Origin: Icerya purchasi
Taxonomy: Eukaryota > Arthropoda > Insecta > Hemiptera > Monophlebidae
Length of the DNA: 64,000 bases
Direction of reading: 5' to 3'
NCBI GenBank assembly: GCA_039619475.1
Contig: CM077115.1
Span: 58,100,864 to 58,164,863 of the forward strand
The notes below the pieces were generated by a model. It ran no database searches, was not told where the DNA came from, and was given only the letters and a program-made list of their open reading frames with translations. Shown here piece by piece: positions 50,698 through 62,454 of this stretch (positions within the stretch are counted from its first letter, which is position 1; every line of letters begins with the position of its first letter). The position numbers were made by a program, and so were the translations under genes.

Positions 50698-51360
50698 TGT
50701 AGATGATTTTTTTTTTTTTTTTTTTTTTCGGTCCCAGTATATTTAGCCAGTTTTCTCAATCGAAATATAATTTGTTTCTATCTCAAACCTAAATTTATAC
50801 AACAACGTCACTGCTTTTTAAAAACTGGTATAACTCCGCAGCCGCTTCTGTGATATTGGTTCACTGATTATTTGACTAATATGGATTGACAGCGGATTGT
50901 TTGTTCTGACGATTTCTTTAAACAATTCTTCCCTTCCTTTGTTTCGTCAATGTGCAATTTCAAACCAGACAATGTTCCGTTAAATGCTTTTCTCCGCATT
51001 ACTCACATATATTTGGGCTGATTATATTTAGTTGTTTTAATTTTTTTCGGGAGTTAGCATATGTCCTGTGTCCTAATCGCGCTATAGTTTAAATAAAATC
51101 TCTAAGGTTCCCGAGAACCGGGTAAAATTTAATATGTCATTTTGGATGTTGTAGTAATATTTTCTGCAATTTATACTAATGTTTTTATATCTATTAAACT
51201 TTTACACCTTAGTCTGCTTATAAACTCCTTCCACAAGGATATTTGATGTTTACTTATTGTTCGTTAGCTGTGGGGTATGATCTTCGCAATGTGGTCAACA
51301 ATATAATTTCCTTGTATGCCGCTATGGAATCCACTTAAACACTTTTCATGTAGATGATTT
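50698..51360 (-). mobile_element. 5'-truncated LINE insertion with 12 bp TSD
   Basis: TGTAGATGATTT occurs at 50698-50709 and identically at 51349-51360. Between them is a 639 bp minus-strand insert ending in a poly(A) tail (T run at 50710-50727 on the plus strand). The insert encodes the end of an RNase H domain and a Cys/His-rich C-terminus of a non-LTR retrotransposon polyprotein (separate entry). A target duplication, tail and 5' truncation are classic target-primed reverse transcription. Confidence 0.9.
50760..51340 (-). pseudogene. Non-LTR retrotransposon ORF2 C-terminus: RNase H end and Cys-rich motif
   Basis: Reading the minus strand, VFKWIP followed after a one-base shift by SGIQGNYIVDHIAKIIPHS matches the end of LINE-encoded RNase H (family form WIPSHxGIxGNExAD.LAK, with its catalytic Asp and His). 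About 300 bases further on, ICE-stop-CGEKHLTEHCLV-stop-NCTL matches the C-x2-CG-x(6)-H-x(4)-C motif that ends Jockey/R1/I-type proteins. After this comes YQFLKSSDVV near the C-terminus. Several stops and frameshifts make it dead. The presence of RNase H points to the I/R1/Loa/Jockey-related clades; I cannot decide which. Confidence 0.8.
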
Positions 51361-53604
51361 AAAAATGAAAGCAGCGCATGGAAGAATCTGAAGTAGACAA
51401 TTTATCTCCTCGTGTTTGAAAATATTGTAGAAAAAATTTAAGAGCATCGCGGATATTCATTTAAAATCATTATCGTTCATCTTTTATTTCCCATCGCACT
51501 AAGCTAACACGTTATAATACAAGCACTGCACAACCACGAGAGGAGGAACGAACGAGTTCCTGCGACAAGAGTTATCAGTTAAAATTTAAAATTTGCATAA
51601 GGAAGAGCATTCGAAGAAGGATATGATCGGCTTTCGGGATGTGTGAAGAAGAAAACATGTAAGATGAAAATGTGATTGGCGACAAATGAAAAAAAAAGCG
51701 AGACTGCGATGTACGTGAGAAATCACGAAAACGAGTCGATTCGACTAGAGTTGCACGGACAGGAAGACCAATGAGTAGAAAACGGGAACGGTAGAAACTA
51801 TCCTACTGACAAAAATTCGAGAAACTTCAATTTTTTTCAGCAACGAGAGTTGGGGCTGAAAAAATATGCATTTTTTTCGCGATGTGTATTTTTAAATTGA
51901 CCTTTTTTCTTTCTTTCGTAATTTCCAAAAAAGTGTGCAATTTGAAACGACGTGAAATACGCAACAGTGTACCAACGTCAAAGTAGCCCCCCCCCATAAA
52001 CGGCTCTCAAGGTGTTTATTTTTTAGCGCATAAAAATGTACGCACACATTTAAAGAATATATGTACATAAAAGAGTTGAAGTTCTCGGTACTGCGAAACA
52101 ACAACGTCGCCATTGTACCATGCCGTTTGGAACGTGATCGCTCGCTGCTCAGTAACACCCCTCTTTAAGAGCAAACCTCCCACGCTGTTAAACCAACCTC
52201 TCCGTCATCAGGCTTCTCCGCATCAAATAATTACCATCAAACCATCAATAAAGTCAATTACATGTAGTAAATATGCTACCGTCGGCTTCAGCTGTATAAT
52301 CATTTCATATTTATCTACACTTCCGTCCCGAGCCTAGTTGTGAAACTGACGTTAGAAAGAAAAAAGAAACCTAGAAATAAACGAGTATACACAGTACGCG
52401 TCTATGTCAGTCGCGAAGCACATTGTTCTCTTTATGGGAAAAAAAAAAGAAACCCAATCAAGGCTATAAGATGCATGCCACCATGTCCGTAATCAGAAAA
52501 GAAAAAAAAAAAGAAAAAAGAAAAGAAAACAACATATGAGAAAATCAACTGTTTTGTTATTGAAACAAATGAGCGCTCAAAATGTTCGAAAAAAAAAAGG
52601 GAAAAAGGGAAAAAAGGCGGCCAAATCATCAGTCAAGGTTCAGTTTGTAATTTCGAGGAACATTTCTTCACATTCTAAGTAGATTTATAGAAATTTATAA
52701 AAATAAGAACGCAAAATCCTTAACACGCTGATTTCTGATTTCCTAACATTTGCGTATTCTACATTTCTCTCTTACTTTTTTTTTTTTTAGTAATAACCCC
52801 TCGGATGGTGGGGGAGGCGAACATTTTTGGCGCCGTAATCCCGTAAACTGAAATTCGTCCGAATCATAATGACAGGGTGGGAATATATTGTGACAATTGG
52901 CAAAGTGGAACATTAAATAAACGACTCGTTTCGTTGTAAATAATAGAGAGAACGGTAAATGCACAGCAATCGACTATATTCAGTTTCGGCTACTGCACGC
53001 GAAAGCAATGTATACATAGTGAGAACTAAAGGTAAAATTAACCTTAAGAGATAAACTACTATTCGGAAGCAAAAATGACGGAATATCATTTTTCGAAAGT
53101 AAATAAAATGTCGGAATATAATAACAGTGTACTATTCGTGTTAATGTAGAAAAAATACATATATGATGTTAGAGTCACAGTTCAAAACAGTTGCTCCCGT
53201 AGCCGTCAACCTTCGCCATATCCTCTGAACATATTAAACCCGTATTCAAACGTCACGCGATATCGTGTACCAAACGCGTTGCTATAAATTAATCGTATTC
53301 GTAATAAAATGCAAAAATTCTGCCGACACATATCTCAACATACATGATTCAAATTGGCTCGGTATTTTCTAAAATTTCTTAAGATCGAAAAAGAAAAAGT
53401 AAATAATATAGAAAATGCGGTACTTTATCTGGCAGTGTGCACCGGAAACATAATAATACCTTTCAGCGATATATCGAACAATTTCGTGGAGAGTTTTAGA
53501 CGCAATGATAAAATATGCGAAGATGCTTACGATACACTCAAATAATTATAAGCGCTCCATTAATTAAGAAAAAAATAGAAGCTATTCCTATAGTAATATG
53601 TGCA
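51361..53604. other. Noncoding stretch
   Basis: No gene is supported. C9 run near 51989, A-rich tracts at 52439-52450 and 52500-52530. Confidence 0.45.
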
Positions 53605-53775
53605 ATATTTAACATACTAACATTGACCAGGAACATAAATTTAAGATTAAAAATGAATACACCACATGTTTCGAAAACAATGCTCCATAATCATGGCGAG
53701 TATATTTTCGAAACATGTCGATGTATTAATTTTTAATCTTAAATATATGTTTCTAGTCAATGTTTGTTATTATAC
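53605..53775. mobile_element. Foldback element with ~57 bp inverted arms
   Basis: ATTGACCAGGAACATAAATT... starting at 53622 is the near-perfect reverse complement of ...AATATATGTTTCTAGTCAAT ending at 53761. Paired blocks include TTAAGATTAAAAAT, AATACA and ACATGTTTCGAAAA; the loop is about 28 bases. Weaker pairing (AACATTGAC with surrounding bases) extends a little outward. No ORF or clear target duplication is seen. It is unrelated in sequence to the foldback at 10671. Confidence 0.75.
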
Positions 53776-54137
53776 TTACTGCTATATTACATAAAATTGT
53801 GAAACAAGGTTTCACAAAAACTGTTTAATATTTAACATACTGCGTTTTTAGTACCATTAAAACCTGTGAATGAAATAAGAGGAAATCAAAATAAAATTTT
53901 TTTGGAAAAATTAAGTAAATATAATAATACACATTATCTCGACTAATTCGATTGTAAATACCGCTCGAAATGACGGAAAATCGATATATCTCGACTATTG
54001 AAACCGCAAGTGAAAAGGTATAAATGCAAACAATTTTTAAAAAAATGACCATTAACATTCGGTTACCGATGTTATAAATTTTCTGTTTCGCGAAATATAC
54101 ATTCAACAATTCACAAAAATACATAACATAATCTAGA

Positions 54138-54178
54138 TGTTAAAAACATTAAAAAACATTAAAAAACATTAAAAAATG
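54138..54178. repeat. 11 bp tandem repeat AAAAAACATTA
   Basis: Three to four units of (A)AAAAACATTA in direct tandem. Confidence 0.85.
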
Positions 54179-54894
54179 AATCACTGATACATATAAATAT
54201 GATAAATTAGTCCGATCGTAGTCACAAGTTCTTCGATATAGTATAGAAATTATATACTACGTGGCCGATTAATAAGAAGAAAGCAACGACAAGTCTGGGG
54301 GGTAACGTTGAAAATACCCCCCTATACATGCCGGAGAGTAATTTTCGGCAGTCTTGAAAAACTTTTTTCTAGCCCGCTTATTGTTAAGGAAATGTTATAC
54401 GCGGGTCTAGACGCTGAATTTAAAACTTACCTTCAGGGGAAAATTCCAAACTTCAAGCAAAGAAATTATCGCACAGAAACTCTCTTCAGAAATTTGCATT
54501 CCATATAATTTCCACTTAAAGTAAATTTTTCAAAATAAATATGCTGTTCAAATTTTATTACGGAACAAGGAATTTACAAAAGTAGTGAAACTGAAGACAA
54601 ACAAAAATATTTTGGAACAGCGTGACCCGCGAGAAACAGAATTTTTTCGGCGACGTAATTTTTTTGAATCAATTAAAAACATATAATTTTTCGACGTCAG
54701 ATTGAAATATTTTTTCGCGTCGTCTATTGTCGCAAAATCTTTGTAGCGAAAGTTGTGTTAACGTCAGTCTAGAACAGAACGACGATGAGCATACGTCATC
54801 TATGCGTATTCTATATACACACTGGTTTAAAAGTAAGTTGAGCGTTCATCGTAGTAATCTTTTCAAAGTTCATTGACCTAGAGATGCTGTCAAT

Positions 54895-54895
<1 letters not shown>
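54179..54895. other. AT-rich noncoding stretch
   Basis: Nothing could be supported. The 66-codon frame at 54308-54508 is of unremarkable composition and unrecognised. Confidence 0.45.
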
Positions 54896-54930
<35 letters not shown>

Positions 54931-55040
54931 AAAGGATAGAAATTTATTTTGTAATTTTAACCTAATGAACCAGTTTACAGCACAACCTCTCTGACGAAAC
55001 ACTCTTACGACACAACCGAAAACTGATAATCTACCGCGCC
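54896..55040 (-). mobile_element. Probable 3' end of a retro-insertion (poly(A) with AATAAA)
   Basis: On the minus strand AATAAA (54943-54948) is followed after 17 bases by an A30 tail (T30 on the plus strand at 54896-54925). That spacing is exactly as in a polyadenylated transcript. The left flank CTGTCAATG was not found repeated to the right, so the 5' boundary and the source are unknown. The end coordinate is nominal. Confidence 0.45.
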
Positions 55041-56794
55041 TATTATTAATAACGTAACGATATATCTGAAAACGCGATAATAAAGAACAATCGCCGTCCG
55101 TCTAAAAGAGAATAATTTTTAATTGGATATCCCATTAAAGCCTAATTAATTTTCGGATTTAGCTTAGAATTTTTGTTTCAATAATTCGCCAACAAAAAAA
55201 TAGTTTAACCGCCCCGTTTGCTTTCACATATAATATTTTAAAACCAAACTTCGTAATTTCTGCCACCCCGTTCACCGTATGCAACTCGTTTTATTCTTAT
55301 AGTATTTCAAATCCTGCGCCCCGTGCAAAAAAAAAAAAAAAAATAAATAAAAATAAATTAAAAAATAAAATAAAAATAAACCATCACATATATAAATGAA
55401 AGAGATGCAAGGAAGAATGAAAATACAATTTATTGTTAACCACTCCGATTTGCATATAAAAACTCAACGCATTTCATTATTACTCGAAGAGCGACAACTA
55501 TCCCTAATAATATAAAACTAATAATAGTTCCAAAATATTTCCTAAGATTTATTCGGTATATAGTATAAATCGGAGCTACCGCAGCACAGATGAATATGAT
55601 CGTGTGTCTCTGGTTCGAATTCCGATTCTGTAAATTAAGAATTTAGAAAAAAATTCCTGCGCGCCGAGTTCCAAAAAAGAAATTCGCGTTCACTTCGGTC
55701 GAATTTTGCTAGTATTTTTTTGTTTTTTTGAATTGGTTCACGCGTATGTGTGTTGATTAAAAAACTACGATTCTTAAAATATACGTCTATAATAATACCA
55801 TTGAACTATTTCAAGCACACGAGTACATAGTTTGTACCACATTTTTAACTACAACGAGTATGTAGGTGTCAAATCGGTATCAACTGCGGTGCCATACGAT
55901 TTATCCCACATTACGTTAGCAAATGAATTTTGAAAATTTTATATAAATTTCTTTTTTAGATTATTATTAAGTAAATAATACAATTGTAAACTAGGGGGGA
56001 AAAAAAAACAAAACAAAAAGAAAAGAAAAATATTGCGTATAACGGATCAAAACGTTATACTGTCCCCCTTTTTTTGGTGTTGAAACAGTTAAAAGAGCAG
56101 CAAGCAATATTATTTTTAAAAAATTTTTCTAATATTTTTGTTCTTACATGCACGTTGTACATATACACCGATAGACAAAAGTCCTTTTCTTTCGCTACTA
56201 CTAAAGCCGCCGGTTCAGCATGTGAATCGATTCTGACTATTGCGGATCCGCATGCGCTTTTCGACGCCAGCAACATTATAATTACATCAAAAATCACGGT
56301 TCGCATTAGACGACAGACATCGGAACCTTTTTTCTTTTTTTTTCACCGCAGAGCATTAAGGGAAGGTTCTCATCAGAGCCAACCAAAAAATCGATTTTTC
56401 TTTTCTTTTTTTTTTTGCATTTTTTGATGGCTAATTTTATCCGTAGAACAGATTCCCAAAACGATTTGTACGAAATTATTTTTTTAAAAAAAGTTATAGC
56501 GAAAAAGTGGAACCATCTTTATCAAAAACTTAAAACGCGTTTTTCTCGAAACCATGTTTTTCAAACTGGGCGGCACGATATCTCGAAAACTACTAAACAT
56601 ATTACTTTTTTTTTTTTCATTTTTTTGTTATTTCAAAGTAGATTAAATTTATTGGAGGACAAATCTAAAAAATGATGATATTTATTATTTTTTTTTTTTT
56701 TTTACAGCACTTTGAAGAGCAGAAAAACACGAAACTAAAATTTGCATGTACGCCATTTTTCCAATTTTTGACTTCTGGTTGGTTTTCAACTTCC
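55041..56794. other. Noncoding stretch
   Basis: No gene is supported. A-rich/TAAA-rich tract at 55327-55380, T tracts at 56331-56340, 56605-56618 and 56686-56702. GGTTCGAATTCC at 55611-55622 is B-box-like but lacks a matching A box. Confidence 0.45.
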
Positions 56795-57085
56795 AACAAA
56801 TGTAATAAAGTAAAGTGGGTCCCATGACCTTAGCAGGGCGTTTGGGACTGTGAAATTTTCACAGTGCACTAAGCCCAACAGCACTAATGAGAGTGGGAGA
56901 AAACCGGTTCCTTTCTACTTGGGTTCTGCCTTTATTTACCCAGATTTCTCTGATCGTACCCAATTCAATTTCAGATTAGGTATAAACCTGGGAGAGATTC
57001 GGATCTGGATAGAGACAAAAACCCGTGTACCCTGATTTAGTGTAGCTAAGCGCCTTAACGACTAGGTTATCAAACAAATGTAATA
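56795..57085 (-). mobile_element. tRNA-derived SINE with 13 bp target-site duplication
   Basis: AACAAATGTAATA occurs at 56795-56807 and 57073-57085. The 265 bp between (56808-57072) reads on the minus strand TGATAACCTAGTCGTTAAGG + CGCTTAGCTAC, a tRNA 5' half with A box (TAACCTAGTCGTTAAGGCGC). After a short spacer comes CCAGATCCGAATCTC, which fits a decayed T-arm/B box (GATTCGAAT-like). The remaining ~180 bp is a tRNA-unrelated body ending ...GACCCACTTTACTT without a poly(A) tail. Tail-less SINEs whose 3' end mimics a LINE are known in insects. It is probably transcribed by RNA polymerase III in intact copies and mobilised by a LINE. Confidence 0.85.
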
Positions 57086-58208
57086 TATATTTCATAAAAA
57101 TTTTTGGATTTCTGAATTCAGATAATATTTTTACGATGGTGCTACACTGCCGCCCGCTTAGATACTTTGTTTTTGAGGCGGCCATGTTTCAGCATAAATA
57201 AACAAGCACTATTATATTACTTTTTTACTAAAAAAAAATGTTATACATACTTTAATAAAGAAGTATCAAAAAAATTGAGTTCTTTACTTCCTTCCATGAA
57301 AAAAAAATTCAAGAAAATCGTGTCATTTTTGAGTCGCTAGATGATAACCTCCCCTTAATACGAAAAATGAAATATAAAACACGCATTTATACGATACACC
57401 CAATTATAATACATTTAAATGGAACGAAAGCTGTAATTAAAAATATCACGTGTTTCATTTATGTATCAATTGAATCTGAGCAATAATTCTCAATGACAGA
57501 CCGTGAAAAACGTGTTAATTGCAAACATAATAGCAGTGTCTATTATAAATAATCGGTATTTATGGAATTATTTATTTATGGATAACTGTAGGCAACCTGT
57601 AATTTTTTTTTTTTTGACAAATTCCTTCTTTCCAGTACATACAATTAAAAAACATCGGGCGAACAAACGAAAACAAATATCGAAAAATCCCCCCCCCCAC
57701 ACGCTTGCGTTATACACCGACCGCAAAACTAAACCGTTGCTTACAAGTTTTTCCCACACGCTATTTTTCTTTCCTCCCCCCCCTTTTTTTTTGTCTCACA
57801 TAAATCCAGTCAGAATTTGAGCTCGCGATAATCTGAGCAGCCGAACGACATGCATAAAGTTCGTTCCAAGTAATTAATAAAATGCTCCATTTCATTCTCG
57901 ATAACGTCCGCAGTAAGTAAGTAAGTAGAGAGTTTTAGTTCGCCTCGTGATATCTCTGACCGATAACGGGAGTATCAGCAGAAATGAACTAGACTCGAAT
58001 GTTTGCTAGCGAGTTCTTTATAGTATAATGCGCACATACATACATTGTTTTATAATTTACGCGTTACTAACAGTTACCTTTTTTTTTGGCGAGGAACAAT
58101 CCTGGAATACAAAGTAGTAGCAAAATGGAAAAAAAAAATTCGCATCATAAATTAATATGACACTATCACGTACACGCAAATACATAATTTTAAAAACTTG
58201 AAATGGTA
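57086..58208. other. Noncoding stretch
   Basis: No gene is supported. C9 and C7 runs near 57689 and 57775, T tract at 57604-57615. Confidence 0.45.
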
Positions 58209-58290
58209 CGATCATTTTTATTCAAGCCCGTTCAGGGATGCCAACCGCGAGATCCTATTGAACTAGTGGAATTTTAATCTATCATTTACA
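58209..58290 (-). mobile_element. LTR-family 3' end on the minus strand
   Basis: Reverse-complemented, this segment reads AAAATTCCACTAG...GGATCTCGCGGTTGGCATCC, CTGAACGGG, ...GATCGTACCATTTCA. It aligns with the last ~85 bp of the elements at 26793-27301 (AATCTCGTGGTTGGCATCCC ... GATACCACTTCA) and 59008-59830. The sequence up to ~58990 on the same strand may be the rest of a diverged LTR (it shares TTAATTAATCGTGTTTTT), lying back-to-back with the solo LTR at 59008. Confidence 0.6.
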
Positions 58291-59007
58291 TTATTTGATT
58301 TTTATTATTACTTATTACTTATTACGAACGAGATTCGTTTTTAAAGTATATTTTAATGATATGGTAAAAACACGATTAATTAAAGATACGGACACAATGA
58401 TAAAAATAATAAAAATCACGCAAATTGTTCGTAACGCTGCTGCGACTGCGGGTTTTTCGGTGTTCCCCGAGTGTACGAGAGAAGTTCCGTCCTGGATCCT
58501 TTCGTGGGTGCGGTATTATTTACAGAAATTTAACCTTTATTAATCGCGATATCGAGTGTCGAGGCGATCACGGGCTCTAATAACACCTTGTCGGATCGTA
58601 CTTCTCGCCGGTTGCGAAATGATTTCGTTTCGTTGACGAAAATAACGATCGGTACTTTTCGACGACTGGACGAAACTCTAACCGAACGAACAGGAGGCTA
58701 ACTAGAAACCAATTTTGCAGATTGCAGCCAAACTAAAGGCTGTGACACTCTCTTTTTTTGAAAACGATTTTTTACAATTCCGCACTTCTTCTTTTGGACT
58801 ATGTTCCCTCCTAAAACGTACTGATGCGAGTTCCTTTGATGAATAATCATCGCGCGCGCATCCCTTAACGGCGATATCGACCTCTCTGCAATAACCCGTA
58901 GCCAACAACTGGTTCCCCCATTCACGTTCACTAGCACTCTCAAACTCCGCTTGATCTTCATTTCCTTTCAATTGAATAGTTACTTTTTTATTATATTTTC
59001 TTTATAT
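58291..59007. other. GC-richer stretch between inverted LTR-like sequences
   Basis: More CG-rich than its surroundings. It has two overlapping minus open frames (58702-58971 and 58698-58961); one begins MKGNEDQAEFESASEREWGN. No domain is recognised. It may be the U3 part of a diverged LTR in minus orientation. Confidence 0.35.
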
Positions 59008-59830
59008 TGTAATGTGTCCATTACATGGTTCCGAAGGAATTGTATAAAAAATAAAAATAAAATAATAAAAACAGAATAATTGGTGAGAGTGTGAATGTGT
59101 GAACGAATGCCATTCTGTTGTCGGTGGGACCAGCCAATCACCATCCCGCAGGAAACAAAAAGGATCTACCTGATTCGGCCAAGTCCATCGGTCACGGTCG
59201 GGAAGACGGTCGAAATTTTGGAAAATCAGAGAGAAGTTTTTAGCGAAAAAAGCAGTTGCGGTCTGACAGTCAGTCGGTTAGTTGGTTTTCTACCGTCACT
59301 GAGTGTTGTGTCTTTTACCTGCGAGGAGTTCGTGTTATACGTCTGCTAGAATAACCGAAATTATTTACCTATCGTTCGTTAAAGTGTTCGCTCTAATATG
59401 TAATAGTGACCGGAAATCGTTAATAACGAAAATTGTCAAGTTCGAGAAAAACTTAAACGAATCGCGGAATCCAAACATAGAGGCCCGACTATTCGAATTC
59501 ACCGGCCAATCAACGAACCGCCGATTCACGGACCACGGACCACCGCCGATAATTACGTACAATTTTATTTTATATTTAATTAATTGCGTATCATATTTCG
59601 TTGTCGTAGCCGTAAATTAATCGTGTGTTTTTCAGCGGTCGACCGGTAAAGAAAGATAGGTGTCCCGTTTATGTAATATAGTGTTTATTTCCAAAATTCA
59701 GAAAGTTAAGTTATTCAAATCGTTAGATAGATTAAAAATTTAGACAAAAACGAAAATAAAGAAAATCCACGAGCATAAAACCTCGTGCTTGGAATCCCCG
59801 AGGACCAAAGGAACGACGAGAACCGTTACA
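59008..59830 (+). mobile_element. Solo LTR, 823 bp, with 4 bp TSD
   Basis: It starts TGTAATGTGTCCATTACATG and ends CCGTTACA, giving the short inverted TGTAA...TTACA ends of LTRs. It is flanked by ATAT on both sides (59004-59007 and 59831-59834). Internal blocks are shared in order with 22075-22352 and 26793-27301. A CCACGAG...CTCGTG stem near the 3' end is conserved with the 27 kb copy. No primer-binding site or internal coding region follows, so it is a solo LTR left by LTR-LTR recombination. A 4 bp duplication fits Gypsy- or BEL-like families; I cannot name it. Confidence 0.8.
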
Positions 59831-59834
59831 ATAT

Positions 59835-62255
59835 TAATTTTTATCTTATTTTAATTTGGCCCCCTTACCCCTGTGTAATGTACAGATTACAAACTATCAT
59901 ATTTGGAGAAGAAATTAGGTAAAAATAATCCTGAAAGCAGAAACCGTAAAATTTTTAAAATTCTCAACTCCAAATTGTTTTTTTTTGTTTAATGATTTCA
60001 TAACCTGCGTTCCTATTGGTAAACCGCGAAAGACCATTCACCTGTTAGAGAACTGAAACTTAATAATACACAATGTAAGGACTGTTCGGAAAGTTATGGA
60101 CCGAAATTCTCCAACGGTTGCAGATAATATTTCAAAGGCTATCATATTTTATCGCTTCTATTTGAGTTATTTACCGGTTTTTTCCAATTCGCCATATCTC
60201 GACGACGATTACTCGAAAAAGAAAGAATCAACGAATGGCTCTAACACTGTGTTCATTTTCTGCCTCCTTTCTCCAGTTTACCCAGAAAATTTACTTTTCT
60301 TCCTATCAAATCCGACACCAAAGAAATTTTGCGGAAGCTAAAGGTAGCCGGAAAAAAACAACTGCTCTACAGTCATTACCTTTAATAACCGCACATGGTG
60401 ATTTCAAATTTCCTACTCGGCTGAAAAAAGTGACAAGAATCGAACCCGTAAAAGTTTTGTAACATGGGTTGCGGCTTGGGCTCACAAATGCGCTGTTTGC
60501 GGGAACGTCCGAAAATTACCCCGATGACGTCATCATTATGACATCGACAATTCGAGTTGGTGTTTTTACTAGAACGAAACGCGTCTGTCTCAAATGTGTT
60601 TTAAGTCTTCCTACAACGATCATTGTCCTGCCCATCGTTGATCCTATACATATATTGTTGTATGAGTATAGCAAAACGTAAACAAGAAGAACAGCATCGA
60701 ACTGTATTATTTATGGAGTTCTTGAGCTCAGTACGCGCAACCGATAAAGAAATTTTGGATTCCGACCTTTATATTTACCGTGTCAGGTAAACATCTTCCC
60801 CCACGTTTTCTTTCCTGCAACTGATTTTGCTTTTTCTTCTCATCTCGCTGCGAGCTAGGGAGATTAATTATTATTCAAATGACGAAACAAAATTAGTCGA
60901 TAAAAGCCGAGGCGTTCTGGAAAAAAAAAAGTATCCATTTAACGGTTCACAGAAAAACGGTAAAAACATTAGTGAAAAAAAGTCATATTGAAGAGCACAA
61001 ATTGCTTCCGCGGTTACATGGAAGAATGCAAGGCTACCAGTACTTGGCAGTAGCGACTAAAAAGGATTAGCGATCCGAGCACTCAGATTACGAAATTGAG
61101 CACAATTCCGTTAGACGGCCAGCAGCGTGATTACCTGAATTTTACAATTACTACATATATCGGCTTAACCTTGAAAACGGTTAAGTGCCGTTGAAAATTT
61201 AACTACTTACACACATTGTCGACATTTCCCTTAAAATCATAAAACACGTTTAGCGACCGACATGGCGCGTAGCTTGCCGACACTTGCAGCGACTGGGTGG
61301 CGCACTCGCAGGCGTACGTATTCGCTACGTTCATTAATATTATCGTAGGTAAAGACGGAGAAGGAAAGCGTGGTGGAGAAGTCATTCAATTAGTTTTCAA
61401 GGAGACCCGATTAAAATTTAAAATTCGATAAATCGACAAAATTTACACTCATGTGCGCCGTTACAAATGACGACACACGAATGATGTTTTGCAGCCTGTC
61501 CGAGTTTCAAGGATGAAGAGCGTAATTAAGACGCACTCCGGTAAATTGCTTATCGAGATTTACTTTTCCCCTTTTTTCGATCTCTGTGTTCACTTGTAAG
61601 AGAAATAACTGTTTTACGGTGGCAATTTTAAATTAGGCGACATTTTATCGATGCGATTTTTTTTTACTCTTTTTCCTTTTCATCAGGAACGCCTGCGGAA
61701 CAAGAAAAAATCAAGTCTGCGTTCATTTTGTCGGGCAAAACTGGTTGTGTCGATTTTTGTTTCGTTCGAGCTCCTTTATATGCACGTACATACACGGATA
61801 GAATGATTTAAAGATTTGAAATATTAAAAAAAAAAAAAAAAACTTGACCCTTCAGACATGAAGCGACAGACACTGTGTGTCAGCTTTAACGTTAGTATTC
61901 TCTGAAATTCTTCATTTTTTTTTTTTAACCTCTCGGGGGGCTCGTCAACCAAGCAGTGCCCAGAAACAAATAGAAAGCAAAGAAGTCGGTAATATTTTAA
62001 TCCGATCAGAAATCTTTAATAAAAAGAAGCAAATAGCAGCAATAACTAGTGGGCAAGGAAAAGACAGGACATGAAATTCTTATAGAAGCATCGATGTTTC
62101 AGTTGAATATGTCACATTTTTCTTCGCAAAGTATCTTATAAACGTGACGTAAAAATATTACAGATTTGCATGATTTTCATTGCCAGTTCGCCAAAAATTG
62201 TTTTTCATTGTGCAGCCTACGTTTCTAAGATTTGTTAAGATACCGGAATAATATT
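59835..62255. other. Noncoding stretch
   Basis: No gene is supported. Open frames at 60096-60462 and 60469-60681 have no recognisable domain. A CRE palindrome lies at 60525. A18 tract at 61827-61843. Confidence 0.45.
60525..60532. promoter_or_regulatory. CRE-like palindrome TGACGTCA
   Basis: Third perfect TGACGTCA in the window, in the longer near-palindrome GATGACGTCATC. Function is unproven. Confidence 0.3.
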
Positions 62256-62454
62256 TTTAAGCATCTTCTTCTTCTTCTCGTGCCACCCGATTCGGGTATT
62301 GCTTAATCATCATGTATGGATTGGATTATCTGCTGGAATTGATTTCGATCTTTTGCTATTCTGACTAGATCTTCTGTTTTCTTAATTCCGGTCCATTTTT
62401 TTATATTATCTATCCAAGCGGTCTTTCTTCTTCCCGGATTTCTTCTTTAAGCAT
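62256..62454 (-). mobile_element. LINE 3' fragment with (GAA)n tail and 9 bp TSD
   Basis: TTTAAGCAT occurs at 62256-62264 and 62446-62454. The 181 bp between encodes on the minus strand PGRRKTAWIDNIKKWTGIKK, TEDLVRIAKDRNQFQQIIQS, IHDD and a stop. This is the well-known C-terminus of many arthropod non-LTR reverse transcriptases (endonuclease-reverse transcriptase proteins; form GRRRKxWLxNIxxWTGxxxxEDLxRxAxDRxxF). After the stop a short hairpin (ACCCGATTCGGGT) and GAAGAAGAAGAAG tail follow. The reading frame over this piece is intact, so the insertion may be fairly young, but it is only the final ~45 codons. Confidence 0.85.

Noticed and set aside
60074..60110. Mariner-like start (GGACTGTTCGGAAAGTTATG)
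   Set aside because: It resembles some mariner termini, but no inverted partner or transposase remnant was found within 1.5 kb on either side.
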